NCBI GenBank assembly: GCA_019649035.1
Contig: BMAT01009223.1
Location: 40,141-65,174, forward strand
Length of the DNA: 25,034 nucleotides
Direction: 5' to 3'
From: Elysia marginata
Lineage: Eukaryota; Mollusca; Gastropoda; Plakobranchidae
A program made the translations under genes and the position numbers. This document shows, in pieces, positions 1 to 8,471 of the stretch. A model generated the notes under the pieces. That model was not told the DNA's origin. It made no database searches and was given only the letters and a program-made list of their open reading frames with translations. Position 1 is the first letter of the stretch. Each line of letters starts with the position of its first letter.

Positions 1-155
1 AGAGTGAGTCTTAGCAAGACACATACGATGAAACATGGTCTAGTAAGCCAAAAATGTAAGTAAATTTTCAGCACTACATAGACAGAAAGAGATTTTGCTG
101 ATAGGGTACATGGTTTAAAAGTGCTCAACTTGTAAAAAAGGAGCCTGTAGAAACA

Positions 156-1135
156 TCAATAAGGACTCGGAGGGTCTACCTTGCCACAGGTTAATTTCGA
201 GCTTGTTGCTCCCTTCTGGTAAGGTTTGTTCTGGTTGCTTTCTGCTTTTTTCCGGTGTCTTAATTTTTCAGGAGGCATATTTCTATGCATTGACGACCTT
301 AGAATCTCCTTTGTTTTGTTCAGGCTGGGTTTTTTTTCATTTAGTACGAGAAATTTTTCGGTTAAGCCTTTAGGAAAGATCAATTTTTTTTTACTTTTTG
401 TTGAGTATAGTTGGGCCTGTTCTAGTATCTCCCATGTGACGTTGAACTTTGCATTTTCTTCTTTCAGTTTCCAAATATGTTGGCTTAGTGCTATTGAGGA
501 TATTTTGTGGTGGAGTCGGAAACTTGAATTGTGTCGATTGTACCTTGTTTTGAATTGGTTAGCAGTAATTCCGATGTATTTATTTCCTTTGTGTCTTCCT
601 ATGTTACCGTCGCCTGATGTACTATGCTTTCTTGTAAACATGTACCTTAAAGTGGGCACTTGTTTTTTTTTTCCTGCAGTTGCAGTGATTATTTATCTCC
701 TCTTCGTTGTGCTTCGTTAGGATTGACTTGTTATGTTTGTTTATTACTTTTTATGTTGTTCATGCAGCTGTGGCTTAGCTTGATGGTATTTGTCATAATT
801 TTCTATAGTTTATTGTCCGACGGAAAGCATTTGTTTATCAGTGTAAATAATTTTTTGCCGATGTTGATGACAATGTTTTTGCTAAATGGTGGGTTGAAAC
901 AAGTTATTTTTCTTTTCCTTGCTCTCTTTTATTTTCTGTTGCTGTATTATCTGGGTCTTCATTGTTGTGGTCTTATGTCTTGGTTTCAAAGACTGCTGAT
1001 GCTTCGAATGCTTTCTTTTTTACATAATTTAATTCTTTCATTTAGGTGCTTTTTTAAGGCTGCGTTTTAGCATTTTGCCGATTCTTTAAATATTTCATGG
1101 TTGAATTAATTGTTCGAAATTCTTGTTTTATGCGT
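156..1135 (-). pseudogene. Degenerate Penelope-like retroelement (post-RT region plus GIY-YIG endonuclease)
   Basis: Read from high to low coordinates, the minus strand gives pieces of a Penelope-like element in the right order. FNPPFSKNIVINIGKKLF lies near 898-840, then NTIKLSHSCMNNIK near 790-750. Next is the Cys-rich CNCR....KCPL..TC linker near 690-640, resembling the zinc-finger motif before the endonuclease, followed by IVHQATV. After a frameshift near 605 comes KYIGITANQFKTRY with SQHIWKLKEEN and LTEKFLVLNEKKPSLNK. The YIG motif, the following arginine and the glutamate of LTEK are kept, matching the GIY-YIG nuclease plan. At least two in-frame stops (TAG, TAA between 815 and 735) and two or more frameshifts show it is dead. 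The reverse transcriptase proper, normally upstream, is absent or unrecognisable. It is a family-level call from motif memory. Confidence 0.82.
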
Positions 1136-1140
1136 GCACT

Positions 1141-2992
1141 TCCCTGTTTGTCACACACAAATGCAATAACTGTCACAGGAAAAAAAAATATTCCTTTTTT
1201 CATTACGGCGCATGTCCTTTCCCTTCATAAGTATTGATTGGCATTAATACTAATTATTAATTGGTATTTTGACACAAGTTTCAATCAAAGTATAAAACTT
1301 ATGGGAAGTTTACTTTAAAAAGTAACTGTTGACAGCATTTCATAGTTTAGAACATTTCTAAGAGCATCTCTCGTCTCAAAAACTAGCATGTAACGATCAA
1401 CCTTCACCTGTTTGTGAATGGAGAAAAAATGATAAGGGGATCGAAATAGATCGTTACTGTCAGGTTGTTTTTGTTTTGTTTTCAAAAGAAATGACATTTT
1501 GGTTAGGATTACCTGAAGGGAAAATGCGGAATAATGTCATAAGCCTGTGCGAGCTAAAGGGCTTGTCCACACCACAGGAGATAAAGCTTGGGTTCTCAAA
1601 AACCTGATATTGACATTCCTTCTACAGATTCCGAGAGTGTCACTAACAGCGACGATCAGAATAAGGTTCAAGAGATTTAGTGATACCAAACTAACAAAAA
1701 AAGAACAATAATGGTAATAATAGATCATGACAAAACATGAAACATCTGATTTTTTTAAATTAGATTTTAAAAGCTGATGCGTCTCTAATATGTAACGAAA
1801 GCTGGAGGAATCGGTATTATATTAATGATACAAATACAAATTTCATGTTCAAATACCTACATTAAAATTTCACTTATCTTTGAAAAACGTAGAGGCTACA
1901 GTCATTACAAAAGAATCTGGTATTTGCCTCTAAACATAAATTTGTGCTGGTTGACATTTTTTTTTCTAATTTCACGCTCAGTAGATAAGCATCACCACGA
2001 CTGTTTAGTGGTTTGCACGATGGACACGTTGTAAAATGCTTCTTCGCTTTACCTTGGTATGACATATCTCACTTTTAACACAAGATGTAATCGCATTGAG
2101 GGAATGTTTTTAGTATTTTACAATTTATTATAAGTTTTAGTTTTAACTTGCTATAGCCAGCTCTTACAATTACCACCCTGCTGGTCTTAATAACTTGCCT
2201 TGCTTTTCTCGCTTGTCTGTTCCTCTTCCTTCACTAACTTTTCTAGTGCTTAAACTTAAACTATTAAAACACATTGGCATACGTATCTGGAACTTTGGTG
2301 ACCAAGATTACTATTATGTTGCTGCTCTTATCTTACTTTTACTGTTTGTTATTACAAATAACCCTGCATATTTTCAATATCTTCTACAAATGTTTCTCAA
2401 TTCCAACTCAACCTTTTACCAGTGGAAAATCTTAGTTTAATTTTTTTGTGAACTCAAAACTTAATGATCTTAGCATTGAGAAATATGTTCTATGGGGTCT
2501 TTTAAGGTCAATAAGTTGACACTCTTTAATTTTACAGAGCTATTGTGTAGAGCATCTTGACTCAATCGATTTTTGTTTGATTTGATAGAACAGCAAAAAA
2601 AAAAAGACATTGAGAGGCTAAACTCAAATGTCATAAACGCACAAAAGTTAATTGGTGTGAATCTGCCATCTCTCCAAAGTTTATGAGAAGAAACAATGTC
2701 AGCCACAACGGGAAAGATCTTGAAAGATGACACCCACCCAGCAAGGAAATATCTTGTTTTATTTGCCCCACGGGCGAAGACTAAGGACTTTCAAAGGAAA
2801 TAAACAATTAGTAAAATAATTTCTTCCTCCAAGCCGTAAGCCATTTTAATTGGCCTAGAACTAAGAGATTATTCTAGTTGAATCCTTTGATTCAATGAAG
2901 GGCACATTAGGATGGGGTGTTTCGTTTAGCGGAAAGGGTTAAGAGGAGTGCTTGCATTTCGTGTTCTTCACGACGAAAGAGAAGAAATGCTT

Positions 2993-2995
<3 letters not shown>
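1141..2995. other. AT-rich intergenic sequence, no gene seen
   Basis: Short open frames on both strands are under 90 codons, lack conserved motifs and have no matching splice partners. I see homopolymer A and T runs but no recognisable element. Confidence 0.6.
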
Positions 2996-3040
<45 letters not shown>

Positions 3041-3042
3041 GG
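2996..3042. repeat. (GA)n microsatellite
   Basis: An almost pure run of AG dinucleotides, with a GGG interruption near 3031. It makes a spurious Arg/Glu-repeat open frame on the plus strand. Confidence 0.97.
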
Positions 3043-5334
3043 ATATTCCCTTCCTTTAATACATGTACTAATATTCTATATTAGTTTACTTTACTATAGT
3101 GTTTGCAATGTTAGAATTGGTCAGCTTATTTTCAATACACGTACTTATCTTACTTTGTGTTGCTTAAATAAACTTAAACTGAATTGAATGGAATATACAC
3201 GCAACTTACAAGGTCCCAAACAAAATGGATTCTTTAAAAATAAATGAAATTGACTCTGTTCTTTATTTCGTAACGGTGACAAAACAAGGTTTTAGCCTTT
3301 TCATTAAATTTTGTCTATGACAATAATGCAAAATTCAAATAAATTAGACTAAATATTAGTTTACAAAATATGCAATTGTAATAGTCAGCAAAATGCGACG
3401 AATAATCAAATTTTTTAGGGAACGAAGTGTACAAATTCAAAAGACTTTTTACAGTAGTTTTAATACAAATGCTAATTAAACAATGAGATGAGCGATCAAA
3501 GCTTACAGTTATAACGACAGTTTCATAAGCCAATCCTTTCACTTATAAGCAGCCAAACTAAGATTTGCCTATTCTTCCGGTGTGTGCGCATGGCAATAGA
3601 CGTTAGAAAAGAAGAGACTGGAAACTCGCGTCTCCGCCTGTAACCAGTTCAAAACAAAATCGCGATTGTAAATACTGGCTGAGTCGGCATCAGCGTAGTT
3701 GACTTATATTGCATTTAATTCATACCTGTAACTGCAAGTCTGCACTGTTCAGTTTGCCATTGGAATTTATACATATATCTAGCTCAGCCCACAGGCGATT
3801 ACACATCGATTAATGTCTTGTCTCTCCTTTCTATTGTCTCTGACAGAGCGAAAGGTGCAATATGAAACGTATAGAGAAACATCAAGGATATTGATTTAGA
3901 GAGTAGGTAGTCACCAAAATAAACGTTTAAACATGTCTTTCACCTTTTAAATAGTCACCCGAGATGAAATGTTTATAAACCTAAAAACATGTAATGCCAA
4001 TGGTTTATGAAGTAAAAAAGATAAACATGAAAAAACGAATATAAATGAGTAGAGTTATACTATGTGTATCACAGAACAAAACTGGTTGAAAATAAAATTG
4101 AGCATTTAAACAGACTAATTTGTCAGTAAATTTACATTGGGATTTATATGAGTTTCTCATTCTTCTATGTTTTTCAAACCGCAATGAGTCTGCACAATCC
4201 ATGAGAAACACCAATGAATCAATCATCAAGAAACTAAACAAAAATACTGATTATGTTTATCATACTTTAAAGACATAAAGATGGAATTAGACAAATCTTG
4301 TATATCAAAAATATTTTGTGAATTTTCGCCAAGCGCTAGTAGACCCATAATGAGATATCGGTATATTATTCTTGATTGGTCAATAATTGGAGAGAAAAAG
4401 TTTTTTTTTATTTTTATTGATTTTTTCTTTACTATTGTCCTTGCTTACATTTTGCGTTGTTTATTAATCTTCGTTAATATTACTGAGCTTCTTTTCTTGT
4501 AATTCGTGTTTCCATTTTTGTATCTGTTATATGCTTTGATTTTTTTTTGTCTGACGAATGCGTAAGGCCGATAGTTCACTTGTTTTGTTTGTACTCTTAG
4601 ACTCAGAGCTAGAATTTAGGCCTATTACTATTTTTTCAGTTTGTTCAATTTGCTAATCCACACAGCTCTACTGCGGCTCTTGTTCAATTCTCTCCTACAA
4701 GTGTCAAAAATGGTAGTTTCAGCCTTAACCATAGGCCAAGGCAATCCTTTATCCTGTTTCCAGTTTGGTATTTATGATTTTATTATTTGTCGGACAATAA
4801 GATGGTGGTAACATCAAATATGATGAAAAGATAAAATATGTGTTTCAAGAATAAATTGACAATTTAACTGCGCAAAGTTTTTAAGAGAGAGAAGTGTGCT
4901 GTTAATTAAACACACTGTTTACTATACCATTTTATGCCGATGATTTTGAACTACTTTATAGTAAAATTTTAATGCACTATGAGCTTTAGCAATACGAAAA
5001 TATCCAAGCAATAAATTTAAACCATCACTATAACAGCCTTATGGGTTTTTGATAGAGGTTATGAACTGTCTTCAAACGACTTGTTAAAGATTTAATGTAA
5101 TAATTCAACTTGTTTCGGGTATTATGTGGTCTCGATTTGCCTTGTTTTTTACCTATGCTGCTACTTGTTTTGGTCACTTGCTGACTAGAAACGCTCAGGC
5201 CCGTTATCCTGTCTTAGTTTTCACAATCTTTCTCATGCTCAGCCAAAAGGGCACAAAGAAAATTCAATTCAAACTGGATAGCAAAGAACTTCAGATACTT
5301 TAAAAGTTTCGCTTCTTGGAAATTACAAGCTACA
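3043..5334. other. AT-rich intergenic sequence, no gene seen
   Basis: No exon-like, RNA-gene or element signature was found. A slightly less AT-rich stretch near 3560-3700 shows no open frame of interest. The left edge of the LINE fossil may begin before 5335 but is not recognisable. Confidence 0.6.
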
Positions 5335-5634
5335 TTAGAGATTAAACCAATTTTCGAGAAGATACAGCTGCTATGATAACAAGTTATGGGACAAGTTCAT
5401 GAAGGAGGAATAGGGGAATGAACACTTTGAACATAAACGAAGATTGAAATACACACCACGAGGCATTATGCTTTGGTCACATTTCTTTATGGATCTGATA
5501 CATGGGTCTTATCAAGCAGACATAAAGGCGCCTGACCAGAAGTTGACATGTTCTGTGTCGCGACATCCTAACATAGACGTGACATATTGGACCTAACAAA
5601 CCTTACGATAAAGCTCTTTATTCCTAGCAGGAGA
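5335..5634 (+). pseudogene. Degenerate non-LTR retrotransposon (LINE) RT C-terminal region, left part
   Basis: On the plus strand near 5440-5530 a frame reads TKIEIHTTRHYALVTFLYGS then DTWVLSSRH. This fits the block that ends many LINE reverse transcriptases (K.kI.vY.a.vL..LLYGSeTW.L..RH). A frameshift follows, after which RRLTRS...HVLCRDILT matches the next part of that block (RRL..FH.rCLr.IL). Stops and shifts are frequent, so it is a fossil. The reading is interrupted by the SINE and resumes past it. Clade is not assigned. Confidence 0.65.
5625..5634. repeat. 5' target-site duplication of the SINE
   Basis: TAGCAGGAGA repeats as TAGTAGGAGA at 5937-5946, nine of ten bases alike, on the two sides of the SINE. 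The single difference suggests some age. Confidence 0.7.
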
Positions 5635-5936
5635 GAACCAGCTCTGTGGCCTAGCGGTAAGACACTCGCCTAGAGATCGGCAGGTGCGAATTCGATCCCC
5701 GGCCGAGTCAAACTGAGGTCTTTGATATTAGCAGCTGATCCACCTAGTGTCTGGCATTATGGATTTAGTGCTAAGTCTGGTCGGCTCGGTGTCAGGATAA
5801 TGTGACTGGGTGTGGTGTATGCAAGCGCTCCTTACATCACAGTGTGGCAGCATGCTTTCCATTGGCCCAAGCGCCGTCTCTGATATAACCTTGTAGTTGA
5901 AAAGAGACGTTAAAATTCAAACAACCTAACCTAACT
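5635..5936 (+). mobile_element. tRNA-derived SINE inserted in the LINE fossil
   Basis: The head carries RNA polymerase III promoter boxes: box A TGGCCTAGCGG at 5647-5657 and a box B-like ATTCGATCCC at 5690-5699, about 33 bases apart. The first 70 bases do not form a closed acceptor stem, so it is not a tRNA gene. The body of about 180 bases (5715-5890) is unrelated to tRNA and ends GAGACGTTAAAATTCAAAC followed by CCTAACCTAAC, a tail style I recall from molluscan SINEs. Flanking direct repeats, TAGCAGGAGA at 5625-5634 and TAGTAGGAGA at 5937-5946 with one mismatch, are target-site duplications. This supports retrotransposition and sets the ends. Confidence 0.82.
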
Positions 5937-5946
5937 TAGTAGGAGA
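5937..5946. repeat. 3' target-site duplication of the SINE
   Basis: TAGTAGGAGA follows directly on the CCTAACCTAACT tail and partners 5625-5634. Confidence 0.7.
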
Positions 5947-6230
5947 AGCTTCAGGTGTGAAGAGTATGTAAACTGTCCAACCCTAAAGATTTTCTATGAC
6001 GAAGAGGCACAGGAATACAGACAAAGATGAACACCAAAATTTGGGTTTGAGGACACGGGCGAAGTCATGGAAAGAAATCGGTCAGAAATTAGAGAGAACC
6101 CGTGAGACTTAACAAGTTACTTCAAAAGAATGGGCATTTGTGTTGAGAGAAGAGCAGAGACAAACAAGTCATAAAGCTACAGCGGTAAAAGCAGCCATCA
6201 CAGTACAGAGACATTCTTTAGTATGGCAAC
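5937..6230 (+). pseudogene. Degenerate LINE RT C-terminal region, right part after the SINE
   Basis: Immediately after the SINE and its 3' target-site duplication, the plus strand gives GEASGVKSM, then LGLRTRAKSWKEIGQKLERT and AFVLREEQRQTSHKATAVKA. Broken by stops and shifts, these resemble the tail of LINE polyproteins (G(I/L)...SWKEIA..R..WR......EE.R...A..KRA.RKA). Together with the left part it accounts for about 600 bases of one element. Beyond roughly 6230 the resemblance is lost. Confidence 0.55.
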
Positions 6231-7380
6231 TTTGAACAAACTTTTATATTAAAAAAATATTGAAAGGTAATAGTATTACATTCAAACAAGCTGTAAGTAC
6301 GCAGATCGTTTTCTTTCCATAGCCTCTTCTATGTTCTATTTCGAACAAGGTATAGCCTCTCTATGGTCTAAATAATTGAATATTGTTACTTTTGTAGGTA
6401 TTGTGATTATTTTTATCCTTGTTTTTTAACCATCATCAACAATAAAATTGTTGTTAGGATGTAAATGACGGCGTTTTTCTCCCAACAAGAATATAGACGC
6501 ATATGCATGACCTAGTAATTGTAGGTTTTTTTTCACACGATAGAGATTATATAATGGACAGCACAATCAAATTTCAAGCAGAGCACTCTTAGATAGCCTA
6601 TTCGTATTAAAATGTCTCCAGATTGTCTCATTCTACTGTGAACAACTTTTTTCAGTACTATCAAGCAGCTGAGTAAAAACTAAACAGTTATTTTTTTATC
6701 ACATTTAAGGTATGATTTCTTTACATTATGATTTAATAAAAAAAGATTTACAGCTGTAAAAATCGTTTGACACAATAATATATTAAGAGAGTTACAGACG
6801 AGCTTTTTGTGTTTGTTTTTATGTTTTTCATGGTATGTCAGAGAAAGAAATAAAAGCTTTTTTTTCAAGTATCCATTAACAATAATTGAGCAACACATAA
6901 CCTGTCCCCTTTTCTTGGGAACATTTTCTTTTTCATCATTTTTCAAAGCGCCTTAGAGCATGGAGGAATTCTCTGTGGATTTCCCCGCTGTACAAGACAC
7001 TTATTAGAGATTACAGATTACAGAAGTATTGAATTCAAGGAATAAAAACGTTAAAATAGGAACAGCACAGAAAAAGGAAACACATCTGGTTTTTTCACGT
7101 CAAGTCACAATAGGTAACGTCCAAACCGTCGAGATATTAAACAAAAAGATTTGATATGTTCCATGGGAAATTCAAACTTGGTTTTTACATGAAGTCATAC
7201 ATGTGTTTTCACACAAGTATCTTCGTTAGGATATTATTTGGTCTTTCTTTGTCTTATTTAACATTCGGCGTTGTGAAGTAACTTTTCTTATCGCTTATCT
7301 TGATGTGTAAAACTAGGGCGAAGTGTCGGAATTAAGAAGCTGTGACAGGCTGCAGCTTGACTGTGAATGCTTGGACACAG
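6231..7380. other. AT-rich intergenic sequence, no gene seen
   Basis: This lies between the LINE fossil and the minisatellite. The longest open frame (minus, 6680-6946) is Lys/Asn-rich and looks like chance. Confidence 0.6.
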
Positions 7381-7676
7381 CTTGGCCTATAACCAGTACA
7401 CAGATTGGCCTATAATCAGTTCCCAGATTGGCCTATAACCAGTACACAGATTGGCCTATAACCAGTTCCCAAATTGGCCTATAACCAGTACAGAGTGGCC
7501 TATAACCAGTTCCCAGATTGGCCTATAACTAGTACACATATTGACCTATAACCAGTTCCCATATTGGCCTATAACCAGTTCCAGATTGGCCTATAACCAG
7601 TACACAGCTTGGCTTATAACCAGTTCCCAGATTGGCCCATAACCGGTACACAGATTGGCCTATAACAGGTACAAAA
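7381..7676. repeat. 23-bp minisatellite, about 13 units, alternating two variants
   Basis: The unit is ATTGGCCTATAACCAGT plus a six-base variable end. Two forms alternate: A ends in ACACAG and B ends in TCCCAG. The order is close to ABABABABBABAA, so the array grew mainly by a 46-bp dimer, with a break at the double B near 7560-7580. One to two-base deletions occur near 7493 and 7580. The period is not a multiple of three, so the open frame that runs through it on the minus strand is an artefact. It lies more than 500 bases past the GPCR stop codon. Confidence 0.95.
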
Positions 7677-7882
7677 CTTAAATGCCGCTCAAACTTCGGA
7701 CAAACATGCTGGCATCTGAACACTTTGATGTAATATTTCTTATCTCGTTTCTTACTGAAAAACTTCATTGTCTTTGGTTTGGAAAAGTTGATAGTTATAT
7801 TCCAAAATAGTTCTTAGTCTCTAGCATTTCCTGCGGATGCTTTTGCGTAGAACTCCAACTCCTACAGTTTCTGATGCACGTC

Positions 7883-7888
7883 TTTATT
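7883..7888 (-). terminator. Candidate poly(A) signal AATAAA for the GPCR transcript
   Basis: TTTATT on the plus strand reads AATAAA on the minus strand, 316 bases past the stop codon. It is the first canonical hexamer I see downstream of the gene. The hexamer is common by chance in AT-rich DNA, so the call is tentative. Confidence 0.35.
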
Positions 7889-8173
7889 GTGGCCGTCATG
7901 AGAACAAAAAAGTATATGGTATATTGGAATGTTCAGATGACTCTTGAAGCAACAAAAAGATCTCACGTCCAATATTTTGCCACCTCAATAAGTTTGCTTA
8001 GTAGTACATGTGCGATTCGGGTCTACACCGACCTCATTTTTCAGGGCAACATGATGTTATACCCTCAATGGTGTCCCTACAGAGGCTGCTGCACAAGTCT
8101 GTTTGTTTTCAGCAGATAACTCTGTTTGTTGTACCACACCTGCCACGCTGCAGTCTGTAAAATGCGAACGCTC

Positions 8174-8197
8174 TAATCAACGAGCGGAGGTTGATTA
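8174..8197 (-). other. Perfect hairpin just after the GPCR stop codon
   Basis: TAATCAAC and GTTGATTA form an 8-bp stem around an 8-base loop (GAGCGGAG on the plus strand). On the minus-strand transcript the stem begins seven bases after the TGA stop. The pairing is read directly from the sequence. A role in translation termination or mRNA stability is only a possibility. Confidence 0.5.
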
Positions 8198-8204
8198 AAC
8201 AATG

Positions 8205-8471
8205 TCATACATGCGCTCTAATCGCTCTGGTGCCGCTCCCGAAATGGCTACGGTTGTTTGTGGTGGAGGAATCCACCTCGACCTGGGTGTGTTTGGTGGG
8301 CAGCAGTTCGTGTGAGGGCGACTCGTCAACACGGTGCCGGTTGCGACAGCTCTTACAGGCACACAGCAGGCAGGCCGCGTGTTGGATGCTGGAGCGGATG
8401 TTCCGCGACATGAACACGTAGATGATGGGGTTGATGCTCGACTGCACGTACGGGAGTATGTTGAAGATGCG
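8205..8471 (-). CDS. GPCR terminal exon: TM7, helix 8 and C-terminal tail
   Basis: This is 267 nt including the TGA stop, entered in phase 0 after CTCTGTCTAG, and it codes 88 residues. TM7 reads RIFNILPYVQSSINPIIY with the complete NPxxY motif, followed by FMSRNIRSSI, a typical helix 8. The cysteine cluster CLLCACKSC just behind it is a likely palmitoylation site. The remaining tail of about 55 residues is polar with scattered Ser/Thr. The exon is richer in G+C than the sequence around it, as expected of coding sequence here. Stop codon context is TGA-C, with a small hairpin a few bases downstream. Confidence 0.94.
   Translation of the reverse strand, partial: RIFNILPYVQSSINPIIYVFMSRNIRSSIQHAACLLCACKSCRNRHRVDESPSHELLPTKHTQVEVDSSTTNNRSHFGSGTRAIRAHV

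Larger units (their letters stand above)
7677..8204 (-). other. Probable 3' UTR and downstream flank of the GPCR
   Basis: It contains the stop-proximal hairpin and the candidate AATAAA. The plus-strand open frame at 7874-8119 lies antisense to this segment and has no recognisable motif. Confidence 0.45.

Noticed and set aside
226..1070. Two long plus-strand open frames (226-720 and 660-1070), hydrophobic and Phe/Leu-rich
   Set aside because: They are antisense to the Penelope-like element, whose A-rich coding strand reads as Phe/Leu-rich on the other side. The minus-strand protein motifs explain the sequence.
5641..5712. tRNA gene (box A and box B present)
   Set aside because: The ends do not pair into an acceptor stem, and the segment is the head of a 302-bp element with target-site duplications.
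7529..7768. 79-codon minus-strand frame with LVIGQ-type repeats
   Set aside because: It is the 23-bp minisatellite; the period shifts frame at each unit and nothing else supports coding.
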